This document shows, piece by piece, positions 51,058 to 61,081 of a stretch of 64,000 nucleotides of DNA. Position 1 is the first letter of the stretch. Every line of letters starts with the position of its first letter. Under the pieces are notes generated by a model. That model searched no databases, was not told the origin of the DNA, and saw only the letters and a list, made by a program, of their open reading frames with translations. The stretch comes from Rubricoccus marinus (GTDB lineage Bacteria; Bacteroidota; Rhodothermia; Rhodothermales; Rubricoccaceae), in NCBI RefSeq assembly GCF_002257665.1, contig NZ_MQWB01000001.1, forward strand, positions 432,502 to 496,501, given 5' to 3'. The position numbers and the translations under genes were made by a program.

Positions 51058-52551
51058 TCAGGCCTCTGGCGCGAGCGCCGCGGCCAGGCGGCGCGGGAGG
51101 CCGTCAAAGGAGCCGTTGGACATGACGAGCGCGAGGTCGCCGGGACGCAACGCTTCTACTAGCTCCGGCAGGAGGTCGTCGGCGCTGGCGAAGGCGCGCG
51201 CCGAGGTGCCGCTGGCGCCGACGCCAGAGGCGACCGCTTCGGCGTCGAGGAAATCCGCGGGGTCGTCGTTGTGGCGGAGTGGCGGCGTGGAGAGGAACAG
51301 CGCGTCGGCCGTCGCGAGGGCCTCGGCGTACGGAGCCTCGAAGGCCTTGCGGCGCGAGGAGTTGCTGCGCGGCTCGAAGACGGCGACGACGCGGCGCCCC
51401 GGCCACCGCTCGCGCACGCCCTGGACCGTCGCGCTGACGGCCGTTGGGTGGTGCGCGAAGTCGTCCACGACGAGCACGCCCGCTTCCTCGGCGATGACCT
51501 CCTGCCGCCGCTTCATGCCGCCAAACGATCCCAGCCCGCGCGCCACGGCCTCTGGCGTCGCGCCGGCGTCGATCGCGACGGCCGCGACGGCCAGGGCGTT
51601 GAGCGCGTTGTAGCGGCCGCCCATCGGCAGGCGCACGTCGGCGACGGGCTCGCCATGCACGACAAGTGTAAACGCCTGCCCGCCCTCGACCGGCGTGAGG
51701 TCCCGCGCGGCGACGTGGAACGTCACGCCAGAGGCCTCGCGGCCTTCCTCGCCGTAGAGCCGCACGCGCGCCCACGTCCGCTTGGCCAGCTTGCGGACCT
51801 CGGCGTCCTCGCCGTTGAGGACGAGCAGGCCGTCCGGCGGCGGGAGCGCGACGAAGGCGTGGAAGGCGCGCTTGTACTCCTCCCAGTCGCGGTAGATGTC
51901 GGCGTGGTCGAACTCCAGGCTCGTCACAATCGCGCGGTACGGCTGGTAGAGGATCATCTTGGGGCGCTTGTCGAAGTACGCCGCGTCGTACTCGTCGCCC
52001 TCGATGGCGAACACCTCGCCCGTCCCCAGCCCGCTCGTGGTCTCCTCGCCCACCATGACCCCGCCGACGAGGAAGCCGGGGTCCAGCCCCGCCTCGCGGA
52101 GCACGTGCGTGAGGAGCCCCGTCGTGGTCGTCTTGCCGTGCGTGCCGGCCACGACCGCCGGGCGCCTCTGGCGCAGGAAGAGGTGCGCGAGCGTTTCGGG
52201 CAGCGACGCCTGCACGACGTTCTGCTCGCGCGCCGCCGCGGCCTCCGGGTGCGTCGGCGTGGCCGCGTTGCCGACGACGACCAGGTCCGCCCAGCCGCTG
52301 ATGTGCGCCGCGCTGTAGCCTTCGTCCACCCGGATGCCTCTGGCGGCCAAGCGCGTGCTCATGGGCGGGTAGGCCGCCTCGTCGCTTCCGCGCACCTCGT
52401 AGCCGGCCTCCGCCAAGAGCTCGGCGAGGGCGCCCATGCCTTTCCCGCAGATGCCGATGAGGTACACCTTCCGGATGGCCTCTGGCGGCGGGAGCGGGGG
52501 CCGCGCGAAGACGCGGAGGTCGGCATCGGCGAAGTCTTCGAGGCGGCGCAT
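51058..52551 (-). CDS. mpl: UDP-N-acetylmuramate:L-Ala-gamma-D-Glu-meso-Dap ligase
   Basis: 497 residues from the ATG at 52551 (MRRLEDFADADLRVFARPPL). Mpl recycles cell-wall tripeptide by attaching it to UDP-MurNAc. Seen: the N-terminal Rossmann VYLIGICGKGMGALAELL, ATP loop VVAGTHGKTTTTGLLTHVL, and late motifs DDFAHHPTAVSATVQGV and FEPRSNSSRR, the last typical of Mpl/MurC. A longer in-frame start at 52806 would read through the neighbouring gene's coding frame and is rejected. Implies meso-diaminopimelate peptidoglycan. Confidence 0.94.
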   Translation of the reverse strand: MRRLEDFADADLRVFARPPLPPPEAIRKVYLIGICGKGMGALAELLAEAGYEVRGSDEAAYPPMSTRLAARGIRVDEGYSAAHISGWADLVVVGNAATPTHPEAAAAREQNVVQASLPETLAHLFLRQRRPAVVAGTHGKTTTTGLLTHVLREAGLDPGFLVGGVMVGEETTSGLGTGEVFAIEGDEYDAAYFDKRPKMILYQPYRAIVTSLEFDHADIYRDWEEYKRAFHAFVALPPPDGLLVLNGEDAEVRKLAKRTWARVRLYGEEGREASGVTFHVAARDLTPVEGGQAFTLVVHGEPVADVRLPMGGRYNALNALAVAAVAIDAGATPEAVARGLGSFGGMKRRQEVIAEEAGVLVVDDFAHHPTAVSATVQGVRERWPGRRVVAVFEPRSNSSRRKAFEAPYAEALATADALFLSTPPLRHNDDPADFLDAEAVASGVGASGTSARAFASADDLLPELVEALRPGDLALVMSNGSFDGLPRRLAAALAPEA

Positions 52552-52609
52552 GAGGCGGATAAAGGGGAGCCGGGAAGGTACCGGCAGCGCCCGCCCCTGG
52601 CGCCAGAGG

Positions 52610-53791
52610 CTACGCCTCGTCCACCGGCGGAACGCCGCCGGTGAGGCCCAGCTCCACGACGGCTTTTTTCTCGCTTGCGACCTGCTTGGAGGCCTTCTCC
52701 GCGGCCTCTGGCGAGAGGCCCAGCTTGCGCGCGCGGGACTCCCAGCGCTCGCGAGCGGCGGCCTGCATGTCGTGGTCGGTGTCCACCTCGTCGACGATCT
52801 CCACATCGAGCAGCGTCTCGATCACGTCCTCGACGGTGACCACGCCGGCCGTCCCGCCGTACTCGCCGACGACGACGGCGAGGTGCTCCTGGCGGTCCAG
52901 GAGTTGCTCGAAGACCTGCGGCAGCGGGAGGTCGTGCGCGACCGAGAGCACGTCGCGGCGGAGCGACGAGGCCGGCACCTCGCCCTCGCCTCCGGCGACG
53001 GCCGCGAGGACCTCGTCGCGGAGGACGTAGCCGGTGACGTTGTCCATCGAGCCGGTGTAGAGCGGCAGCCGCGAAAACGTCTTCTGCTCCGCGACGGTCG
53101 CCAGAGGCGTGCTCTCGTCGAAGGCGACCGTGACGGTCCGCGGCGTCATCACGTCGCGCGCTTTGAGCTCGTTAAAGCGCAAGAGGCTGGCGAGGATGCG
53201 GCTCTCGGACTTGTCGAAGACGCCCTCTTCGTGCCCGATCTGCGCGAGCGCGGCGATCTCCTCGCGCGAGACCGAGCCCTCCTTCTCGCCTCTGGCGATG
53301 AGCTTGGTGATGCCCTGCGAGAGCCACACGAGCGGGATCGTGATCCAGATCAGCCACGGCAGCACGCGGCTGACCAGCGGCGCGAGGCCGCGCCAGTAGA
53401 CTGCGCCGAGCGTCTTGGGGATGATCTCCGAGAGCACGAGGATGCCCAGCGTGAGGACGGCGGAGAAGATGCCGATGGCCTCGTTGCCGAAGTAGGCCGC
53501 CGCCTCGGCGCCGGCGCCGGCCGCGCCGATCGTGTGCGCGACCGTGTTAAGGCTCAGGATCGCCGCCAGAGGCCGCTCCACGTCGGCCTTGAGGCCCTTG
53601 AGGCGCTCGGCGGCCTTGGGCTTCGTCGCCGAGAGGTTGCCGATGTAGGCCGGGCTCACGCTCAGCAGCACGGCCTCCAGGACCGAGCACAGAAAGCTCA
53701 CGCCGATGGCGAGCGCGATGTAGAGGATGAGCAGGGTCAGCGAGCCGGAGCCGGTACCGACGGCGCCGCCGGGGACGAGGAACAGGAGCAT
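52610..53791 (-). CDS. CNNM/CorC-type membrane protein (DUF21 and CBS domains)
   Basis: 393 residues. A DUF21 membrane domain with about four helices (LLILYIALAIGVSFLCSVLEAVLLS and following) precedes two CBS domains (DVMTPRTVTVAFDESTPL; LAVVVGEYGGTAGVVTVEDV). This is the CNNM/CorB/hemolysin-like family, linked to Mg2+ export. The usual C-terminal CorC-HlyC domain is replaced by a short charged tail. Start at 53791 (MLLFLVPGGAVG); an extension to 54001 would overlap the next gene in repeat sequence. Confidence 0.9.
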   Translation of the reverse strand: MLLFLVPGGAVGTGSGSLTLLILYIALAIGVSFLCSVLEAVLLSVSPAYIGNLSATKPKAAERLKGLKADVERPLAAILSLNTVAHTIGAAGAGAEAAAYFGNEAIGIFSAVLTLGILVLSEIIPKTLGAVYWRGLAPLVSRVLPWLIWITIPLVWLSQGITKLIARGEKEGSVSREEIAALAQIGHEEGVFDKSESRILASLLRFNELKARDVMTPRTVTVAFDESTPLATVAEQKTFSRLPLYTGSMDNVTGYVLRDEVLAAVAGGEGEVPASSLRRDVLSVAHDLPLPQVFEQLLDRQEHLAVVVGEYGGTAGVVTVEDVIETLLDVEIVDEVDTDHDMQAAARERWESRARKLGLSPEAAEKASKQVASEKKAVVELGLTGGVPPVDEA

Positions 53792-53840
53792 GGTGGAAGC
53801 GGGGTGACTCCCGGGTACGCGCGCGCTGCCCGTCGGGTCC

Positions 53841-53858
53841 GCCTCTGGCGCCAGAGGC
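53841..53858. repeat. Iterated-motif palindrome in a divergent promoter region
   Basis: Perfect GCCTCTGGCGCCAGAGGC between the CNNM-type gene (minus) and the large surface protein gene (plus). Confidence 0.9.
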
Positions 53859-53932
53859 CGCTGCGATTTGTGTGGGGCGTGAGCCGATCCGGCGCGGGAA
53901 TGCGATCTGTGGTCACCCCAGACTCCACACGC

Positions 53933-56900
53933 ATGACTCGCGCTTTCTGCTTCGCCCTCGCGCTGCTCGCCGGCGCCTTCGCCTCGGGCGCCGACGCTCA
54001 AACCTGCACCACCTCGTGGACCGCCGCCTCTGGCGCGTGGTCTGGGGACGCCAACTGGAGCAACGGCGCGCCAGGCGCCTCGGACACGGCCTGCATCACG
54101 CGGAACGGGACGTACACCGTCACGCTAGACCGCGATCAGGCCCTCGCCGGGCTCGTCGTCGGGGGCGGCAGCGGTCAGCAGACGCTGGTCTTGGACCGGA
54201 CGTTCACGTCGCTCGGCGGCGGCACCATCGGCGCCAGAGGCCGCGTTGAGATCGGCACGTCAGGCCTGCGCGACATCACCGGCACGCTCACCGTGGAGGG
54301 CACGCTTGTCCACCGCAACGGCTCGGGGCTCCTCACGCAAGGCGGGACCGTGGACGTGGCCTCTGGCGGCACGCTCCGCGTCCGCACCGGCATCAACTCG
54401 GTGTCCATGGGCTCCTTTTCGGCGGACGACCCCTCGCGGATCATCGTCCGAGGGACGCTGCTCTTCGACGCGGAGGGCGAGACGCCACGCGGCGTGAACG
54501 TCCGGAGCGGCCTGGACCTCGCGGGCGGAACGATCGCCGTGACCGCCGGCCGCGTGGACTTCTCGACAGGAGGAACGTGGACCGGCGGCACGTTCGACGT
54601 GCCCGAAGGGGGCTACCTGTGGTTTACGAGCGGGGCCTATGAGGTCACCGGGACGCTTGGAGGCAGCCCCGCCGGACAGGTCCAGTTCAGCAGCGGCGTC
54701 ACCCTCTCAGCAGGCGTGGGCGGCGCCACGTTCGACGTGGGCGGTGCGGGAATCGAGGTCTCGCCTGGCAGTGGCAGAACCACGTACTTGCGCAGCGCGG
54801 GCGGCACGTTCATCAACAAAGGGCGGCTCACGGCGCAGGGCAACGGCCTCTGGCTCAACAACGCGACGCTTCGCAACGAGGGCCGGATGACCATCCGGAC
54901 GGGGATGCGGCTGGAAGAAGCCGCGACGCTGAACAACCAGGCCTCTGGCCGGATCGAACTGGCGAACGGGGGAGGGATCTCGGGTGGCGTGGCCGGCGGC
55001 GCAGTCCGGGGGACCGGGCGGATCGAGGCCGCGTCGGGAGGGCGGGCTTCTATCACTGTGCCCTCGTTTCTCGACGGGGCGACCGTAGCCGTCACCGACG
55101 CGGAACGCCTGCAACTGAGCGGCGGCTCGCTCCGCGATGTCACGTTCGAGGTGAGCGAGGGCAGCTCGCTCTGGCTCACGTCCAGCAACGGGGGAGGCGT
55201 CGGCGGCGCGTTCGAGGTGGGCGGCACCCTCGCGGGCGACATCGCGGGCGAACTCCTGCTCACCTCTGGCGGCACGTTCGTGGCGGTCGCGGACGGCGTC
55301 ACCCTGGACGTAGGAGGAACGGGCCTCACGGTTTCGCCTGGCAGCGGGCAGACCGCGTTCTTCCGGAGCGCGGGCGGCGCGTTCCTCAACACGGGCCTCC
55401 TCACGGCGGATGGCAACGGCCTCTGGCTGGACGGCACCACGCTCCTCAACGAGGCACGGTTCGACGCCAGCACCAACGTCCGGCTGCTTTCCGGCGCGCA
55501 GATCGTCAACGCCAGAGGCGCCACGTTCCGATTTGTAGACGGCGGCGGCATCACGCCGGGTGAGGGCAGCGGCCGGGTCGTCAACCGCGGAGACCTGATC
55601 AGCACTCTCGATCAGCGCACGTCGGCGCGGTCAACGATCTCTGTTCCCGTTGACGTAGAAAACGCCAGCGTATCAGCAGAGGCCGCGGACCTCTTCTTCC
55701 AGGGCGGCGGCACGTGGGAGGACGCCGTCGTAGCGGTGGCAGAAGACCTCGACCTGTGGATGTACAGCTCGGAGTTCACCCTCGTGGGTACGTTCTCCGG
55801 CAGCTCCGAGGGAGCGTTGCTGTTCACCTCGGGCGGCACGTTTACCTCGGGGGCGGGCACTACCACCCTGGACGTGGGCGGTAACGGCATCGTGTTTACG
55901 CCAGGCAGCGGGCAAGCCACGTTCCTCCAGGGCGCGTTCACCAACACCGGCCGCGCGACCATATCGAACAACGGGCTCTGGATGCAGGGCGCGAGCCTGC
56001 TCAACGAGGGGGAACTGATCGTCCGTACGACGCTTCGGTTGAACGAGGGCGCAACCGCGCGCAACACCGGCACGGCCATCTTCGCCGGCGGCGGCAGCAT
56101 CAGAGGAGACGCCTCTGGCGGCACGTTTACCAACGAGTTCCTCGTACTCAAGACAGAAGGCAGCAGCACAAGCTTTGGCGGCTACCTACGGAGCGCGCCC
56201 GGCTCCGAACTGCGGACGCTCAACGGGCGCCTCTTCCTCAGCGACGAGAACCCGGCCAACTACGGAGCGGGCGTGCGGCTCACCCTCGCAGCGCAGGACA
56301 GCGCGAGCATTTATACCACCCAGTTTCTCCAAGGCACCTTCAGTCCCGGTGTCCCCGGCGCCGAGATCGTCGCCGTCAACCACGACGGGAACCTCCGCCT
56401 GAGCGATTCTGAAGGCGACGCCCGTCTTGTGATCGACGTGGGGCCGGACGGGACCGGCGACCTCATCAACACCGAGCAGACGGTCACGCTCGGCGGCACG
56501 CTCGTCGTGCGTGTGCAGGACGGATACACGCCCACCGCGGGCGAGTCGTGGACCATCATCCGCGATCTTCGCAACAACCTGACGCAGGGCGACTTCTCCT
56601 CCATCGAGGTAATCGGCGGGCCGCCAGAGGTCACGTTTGTGGTGGACGCGTCAAATCCTGGCGCCGTGGTTCTGCGGGCGGCCTCTGGCGTGGCGGTGAG
56701 CGCGCCGGTGGCGGAGGTACGTGAGGGGGGGGCGCCGGTCGCGTTCCTCCTCTCGCACCCCCGCTTCGACACCCCGTTTACGATCGAGTACGAACTGGAT
56801 GGGCAGGCCACGCTGTTTGAGGACTACACGCTCTCCGTCTCGCGCGGCACCATCCGCGCGCTGCCCAACACGACCGAGACGGCCGTGACGCTCTTCCCCC

Positions 56901-59431
56901 GCCGCGACGCGCGCACGACGGAGGGGCCGGAGGCTGTGGTCTTCCGCGTCGTGGACGGCGGCGATGCGACTCCCCTCCCGGGCTTCGCCGAGGCTGGCGT
57001 CGTCATCACCGACGGGCCGTCGGTGGACGCGCTCACGCTCGACGGCGTCGCCCCCGCCAGAGGCGCCAACACGGGGACGGTCACCCCGACCGTCTTCGGC
57101 TCTGGCTTCAGCGACGCGGCGACGGTCCGGCTGCAGCGCGGCGGCGCGTCCGTCACGGCCTCCTTCGTCTCGGCGGCGACGGGCGGGGCGGGCGTCAGCG
57201 CCGAGTTCGACGTGGCAGGCCTTGCGCCCGGTGCCTACGACGTGGTTGTGGAGGAGGGCGGCGAGGCCGCTACGCTCGCGGGCGCCTTCGAGATCGTCGA
57301 GGTCCCTCGCCGCGTGGAGGTTTGGGCGGACATCGCTGGGACCTCGGCCCCGCGCAGCGGCCGTTGGAGCACCTACACCCTATTCCTCGGCAACGATTCC
57401 GACGCCGACATTTACGACGTGGGTCTCGTCCTCCGCATCACGCCGGACACCGAGTACCGCTTCCTGGAGGGGGTCAACGATCTCACCGGCCTCCCCGCGA
57501 GTGAGCAGGAGCCCTCGCTGACGGCCGTGGGCCAGTCGCAAGTGGTTCCGATGTGGTTCAAGAAGCTCCCTGCGCGCTCCACGGGGTCGTTCCGCGTCCA
57601 ACTCAAGAACGTCGCCCCGCTCGGGATCGGCGACGGCATGGGCATCGCCTACGAGCTCTACCCGCCAGAGGCCCTCAACCCGGTCACGTGGAGCGGGGAC
57701 TTCGACGGCGAGGACATCCCGTACAATTACGGGCTGCTCTGGGGCGGATTCGGAGTGTTCTCCGAGATCGAGTTCACGCCCGAGAGCGGGGAACTCCCGG
57801 ACTTCCTGGCCTCTGGCGAAAGCAGCACGGCTCTGATACGCAACAGAGGCCCGAACCCGCGGTGGGACCGCGACAAGCCGATCTCGGACTACACCGACGA
57901 CCAGATCTTCGACGAGTACGACACCGCCGGCCGGTTCAACTCTTATTACAACACAGACATCCAGCCGAGCGAGCAGACGAGCGTCGACAACCTGGGAGGA
58001 TTTCTGATTAGCCCCCTGTTCCAAGAGGCGGCCATTGCAGCGGGCTACAGCACCGCGGCCATCGCGGCCATCATCGCAGGTGGCATCACCGCGATGTGGA
58101 CGGTTCGGGCGTATGGACTGAAGTCTCGCCAGATCCTCTGCGACCGCGATATCCTCCCGCCAGAGGAGTGCGGGCCGAACCCGCCAAACGGTCCGCCCGG
58201 CAGCCCACCTGGCAGCCCACCCGGCGGCGGCGGATCCGGCGGCCCGGCCGGCCCCAACGGCGGCCCGGGTGGCGGCATCGGCGGCGGCAAGCTAGGCGGC
58301 TCGTTTGACCCCAACGACAAGCTCGGCCCCGTCGGCGCAGGCGGGCAGCGGTTCTACGATCCCGCTCGCGCCACGACGCCGTACACCATCCGCTTCGAGA
58401 ACATCGACACCGCCACCTTCCCCGCCCAGGAAGTCGTGGTTGTGGACACCCTCGATGCAAGCGTTTTCGACCTTTCCACCTTCTCGCTCGGGCCCATTCG
58501 CTGGGGCACCTCTGGCGTCGTCATCCCGCCGCCGGGCGCTCAGGCTTTCGAGGCCGAGGTCGATCTCTCCCCGGGGCTGCAGGCCACGCTGCTTATCACT
58601 GCCGGGCTCGATCCCACGACGGGCCGCGCGACGTGGCGCTTCACCACGCTTGACCCATCCACAGGCGACCTTCCTGAGGACGGCACGGTCGGGTTCCTCC
58701 CGCCCAATACCACCCAGCCGGAGGGGGAAGGGAGCGTGACGTTCTCTGTGCGCACCCACCCTGCGCTTCCAACGGGGACAGCAGTCTCCAACGGGGCCGA
58801 GATCGTCTTTGATGTCAACGCGCCCATCGTAACGCCAGTGTGGACGAACACCGTGGACACCACCGCGCCGATGACGAGCGCGGACCCGCTGGGCGCAGTG
58901 GTGGAGAGTCCGGTCCGGATCACGGCCTCTGGCGATGACTCCGGCAGCGGGGTCAACATCTACGCGCTTTACGCCTCGCAGGACGGCGGGGACTTCCTGC
59001 AGATAGCGGTCTCCGAGGCCCCGGAGTTCGAGGTGGAACTGGAGCCCGGAAGCACGTACGGGTTCTACACGCTAGGCATCGACTTCGTGGGCAACATCGA
59101 AGGCGCGAAGACCGAGGCCGAGGCGACGACGATGATCGCCGTTGCAGGCGAAGAGACCCCCACCGGGCCTCTGGCGCTGACGCTGGAGGCGCCACGCCCC
59201 AACCCCGCCAGAGGCCTCGTGCGGCTCCGCTTTGGCGTGCCAACGAGCACAGCCGTGAGCATGCGCGTGCTGGACGCGCTTGGCCGTGAGGTGGCCACGC
59301 TGGCCTCGGGCGAGAGCGCGGCGGGATGGCACGCGGCGGAGTGGTCGCCGTCGGTGGCCTCGGGTGTGTACGTGGTGGAGCTCCGAGCGGGCGACGAGGT
59401 GCGGCACCAGCGCCTGACGGTCGTGCGGTGA
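53933..59431 (+). CDS. Large modular surface protein with T9SS sorting domain
   Basis: 1832 residues from the ATG at 53933. Signal peptide (MTRAFCFALALLAGAFASGA), then about 750 residues of Gly/Thr-rich beta-solenoid with three longer modules, each with LWF/LWL ... VTGTLGGS ... TLDVGGTGL ... SPGSGQT ... NGLWL. Next come a Calx-beta-like domain (EVREGGAPVAFLLSHP), an IPT/TIG-like domain (GSGFSDAATVRLQRGG), a DUF11-like stretch, a hydrophobic run (AIAAGYSTAAIAAIIAGGIT), a Pro/Gly linker, a DUF7619-like domain (FDPNDKLGPVG) and a type A T9SS domain (PRPNPARGLVRLRF, GVYVVELRAG). Likely a cell-surface adhesin or structural protein. The preceding open frame from 52436 is not expressed sequence. Confidence 0.88.
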   Translation: MTRAFCFALALLAGAFASGADAQTCTTSWTAASGAWSGDANWSNGAPGASDTACITRNGTYTVTLDRDQALAGLVVGGGSGQQTLVLDRTFTSLGGGTIGARGRVEIGTSGLRDITGTLTVEGTLVHRNGSGLLTQGGTVDVASGGTLRVRTGINSVSMGSFSADDPSRIIVRGTLLFDAEGETPRGVNVRSGLDLAGGTIAVTAGRVDFSTGGTWTGGTFDVPEGGYLWFTSGAYEVTGTLGGSPAGQVQFSSGVTLSAGVGGATFDVGGAGIEVSPGSGRTTYLRSAGGTFINKGRLTAQGNGLWLNNATLRNEGRMTIRTGMRLEEAATLNNQASGRIELANGGGISGGVAGGAVRGTGRIEAASGGRASITVPSFLDGATVAVTDAERLQLSGGSLRDVTFEVSEGSSLWLTSSNGGGVGGAFEVGGTLAGDIAGELLLTSGGTFVAVADGVTLDVGGTGLTVSPGSGQTAFFRSAGGAFLNTGLLTADGNGLWLDGTTLLNEARFDASTNVRLLSGAQIVNARGATFRFVDGGGITPGEGSGRVVNRGDLISTLDQRTSARSTISVPVDVENASVSAEAADLFFQGGGTWEDAVVAVAEDLDLWMYSSEFTLVGTFSGSSEGALLFTSGGTFTSGAGTTTLDVGGNGIVFTPGSGQATFLQGAFTNTGRATISNNGLWMQGASLLNEGELIVRTTLRLNEGATARNTGTAIFAGGGSIRGDASGGTFTNEFLVLKTEGSSTSFGGYLRSAPGSELRTLNGRLFLSDENPANYGAGVRLTLAAQDSASIYTTQFLQGTFSPGVPGAEIVAVNHDGNLRLSDSEGDARLVIDVGPDGTGDLINTEQTVTLGGTLVVRVQDGYTPTAGESWTIIRDLRNNLTQGDFSSIEVIGGPPEVTFVVDASNPGAVVLRAASGVAVSAPVAEVREGGAPVAFLLSHPRFDTPFTIEYELDGQATLFEDYTLSVSRGTIRALPNTTETAVTLFPRRDARTTEGPEAVVFRVVDGGDATPLPGFAEAGVVITDGPSVDALTLDGVAPARGANTGTVTPTVFGSGFSDAATVRLQRGGASVTASFVSAATGGAGVSAEFDVAGLAPGAYDVVVEEGGEAATLAGAFEIVEVPRRVEVWADIAGTSAPRSGRWSTYTLFLGNDSDADIYDVGLVLRITPDTEYRFLEGVNDLTGLPASEQEPSLTAVGQSQVVPMWFKKLPARSTGSFRVQLKNVAPLGIGDGMGIAYELYPPEALNPVTWSGDFDGEDIPYNYGLLWGGFGVFSEIEFTPESGELPDFLASGESSTALIRNRGPNPRWDRDKPISDYTDDQIFDEYDTAGRFNSYYNTDIQPSEQTSVDNLGGFLISPLFQEAAIAAGYSTAAIAAIIAGGITAMWTVRAYGLKSRQILCDRDILPPEECGPNPPNGPPGSPPGSPPGGGGSGGPAGPNGGPGGGIGGGKLGGSFDPNDKLGPVGAGGQRFYDPARATTPYTIRFENIDTATFPAQEVVVVDTLDASVFDLSTFSLGPIRWGTSGVVIPPPGAQAFEAEVDLSPGLQATLLITAGLDPTTGRATWRFTTLDPSTGDLPEDGTVGFLPPNTTQPEGEGSVTFSVRTHPALPTGTAVSNGAEIVFDVNAPIVTPVWTNTVDTTAPMTSADPLGAVVESPVRITASGDDSGSGVNIYALYASQDGGDFLQIAVSEAPEFEVELEPGSTYGFYTLGIDFVGNIEGAKTEAEATTMIAVAGEETPTGPLALTLEAPRPNPARGLVRLRFGVPTSTAVSMRVLDALGREVATLASGESAAGWHAAEWSPSVASGVYVVELRAGDEVRHQRLTVVR

Positions 59432-59499
59432 GGGCCGGCCTCTGGCGGGTGAGGGTTCGCCAGAGGCCGACGGGCTAACGTGGGGCCGCCGAGGGCCGA

Positions 59500-59507
59500 T
59501 ACCTTGG
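59500..59507 (+). promoter_or_regulatory. Promoter-like TACCTTGG box
   Basis: TACCTTGG fits the TAnnTT(G/C)G pattern 17 bases before the GTG at 59525. Weak evidence on its own. Confidence 0.3.
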
Positions 59508-59524
59508 GGCCCCACCACGGCGCT

Positions 59525-60997
59525 GTGTTCCTCTCGCTTCTTCGGCTCCAGTCGCTCGCGTTCTGGCGCGCGCCCTACCTCGGCGGGCGCATCGCGCTCG
59601 CGCTCGTCAAAGGCGCGGGCGCGCTCTACGCCATCGCCTCGGCGCTCATCATCGGCTTCGTGTGGCCGGACTTGGTGGGCGTGGTCTCGCCAGAGGCCGA
59701 CGCGGTGGGACTGGTGGAGACGTGGTTTCTGCCGGCGCTGGCCGTGCTGATGGGCGTCCGGTTCGTGTTCCAGGAGGTGCCCACGCGAGGGGCGACGGCG
59801 TTCCTGCTGCTGCCGGTCTCGCGCCGCCGCGTCGCCTCGGGCGTGCTCGCGCGTTCGCTGCCGACGCCGCTCAACCTTGCGCCTCTGGCGTTTATGCTGC
59901 CGTTCGCGGTCCGGGCGGTGCAGATGGCCTCGGGCGGTCCCGATTCGGCGTCCGCTGCTGGCGCAGCGTGGGGCGTGGGCGTGGCGGCGGTGCTGCTGGT
60001 CGCGCTCTCGCATTTCCTGTTCGTGGTGTGGAAAACGCAGTCTGGCGCGCGGCCTCTGGCGACGGTTTTGGGCGTGGCCGGGACCGTGGGCGCCGTGGCG
60101 TTGCTGGACCTCGCGGCGGGCGGCCTGCTCGCGAGCGTCCGCGCGGGCGCGCTCTGGCCTCTGGCGGTCCTGGGCGTTCTCCTCGCGGCGATAGGCGCGG
60201 CGGCCTACCGCGGGCTGGTGGCGTCGCTGTACCTGGACCACCGCTCGCAGCGCAAGAGGAAGAAGGCCTCTGGCGCCAGCGGCTTCGCGCGCGGCGGCGT
60301 GCGGGACTGGCTGGACCTCAACGGCGTGCTCCTGCGCCGGACGACGTTCCCGCGCGGCATCGCGGTCAACGCCGTGTTGGTGAGCCTGGGTCTGACCGTG
60401 CTCGTGCTGATCCCAGACAGCGGGGGCTTTACTGGGGGGCTGTTCACGTCGTCGCTCGTGCTCGTGTTCTCGACGGGCGCGCTCGCGGGCTCGCTCGGTC
60501 AGTACGCGCTGCCCTTCGCTAGTGGCTACTTCGACCGGCTGCTGACGCTCCCCGGCGGGATCGAGCGGTTCGTGCGCGCGGCGGCGGGGACGGTCGTACT
60601 CGGGACGCTCGGGATCGGCGCGTTGCAGGTGATCCCGGTTCTGATCCTCGCGCCGGGCTCGGTCTGGCTGATCGGCGTGTCCATCTTGTTCAGCCTCGGG
60701 GTGCTCGCGCCCTCGGCGCTGTGGGGCTCCACGCTGGGCCCGAAGCCGGTCGACGTCTCGGAGCGGCTCGCGTTCAACTACAAGGCGCAGTCGTTCGGAG
60801 CGCAGTTCGCGGTCGGCGGTACGGCAGTGCTCGTGGGCGGGCTGCTCGCGCTGGCAGGCCCGACGTGGGGGCCGGCCGTCGCGGCGCTGCTCGGGACTGC
60901 TGGCATCGCGCTCGCGCCGCTCTGGCTCCGGGCCCTCGCGCGCCGCATCCGGCGCCAGAGGCACGTCATCTCGGCCCGCTTCCGAGGCGCGCTGTGA
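59525..60997 (+). CDS. DUF5687-like ABC transporter permease
   Basis: 490 residues and about ten to twelve membrane segments. The N-terminus from the GTG at 59525 (MFLSLLRLQSLAFWRAPYLG) and the length match DUF5687, a Bacteroidota ABC permease-like family that occurs next to an ATPase, as it does here. A longer start at 59480 adds 15 residues without membrane character. The ATPase gene follows 110 bases on. Substrate unknown; these pairs resemble exporters more than importers. Confidence 0.75.
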   Translation: MFLSLLRLQSLAFWRAPYLGGRIALALVKGAGALYAIASALIIGFVWPDLVGVVSPEADAVGLVETWFLPALAVLMGVRFVFQEVPTRGATAFLLLPVSRRRVASGVLARSLPTPLNLAPLAFMLPFAVRAVQMASGGPDSASAAGAAWGVGVAAVLLVALSHFLFVVWKTQSGARPLATVLGVAGTVGAVALLDLAAGGLLASVRAGALWPLAVLGVLLAAIGAAAYRGLVASLYLDHRSQRKRKKASGASGFARGGVRDWLDLNGVLLRRTTFPRGIAVNAVLVSLGLTVLVLIPDSGGFTGGLFTSSLVLVFSTGALAGSLGQYALPFASGYFDRLLTLPGGIERFVRAAAGTVVLGTLGIGALQVIPVLILAPGSVWLIGVSILFSLGVLAPSALWGSTLGPKPVDVSERLAFNYKAQSFGAQFAVGGTAVLVGGLLALAGPTWGPAVAALLGTAGIALAPLWLRALARRIRRQRHVISARFRGAL

Positions 60998-61032
60998 CGC
61001 GGGAGCCGTGAAGACTTCCAACCGTAGCGCTC

Positions 61033-61050
61033 GCCTCTGGCGCCAGAGGC
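61033..61050. repeat. Iterated-motif palindrome between permease and ATPase genes
   Basis: Perfect GCCTCTGGCGCCAGAGGC in the 110-base gap of the ABC gene pair. Confidence 0.9.
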
Positions 61051-61081
61051 GGACGTGAACCTCGGCTCTCTCCGCCTCGTC

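Noticed and set aside
52436-53932. N-terminal extension of the large surface protein
   Set aside because: It lies opposite mpl and the CNNM-type gene; a clear signal peptide begins at 53933.
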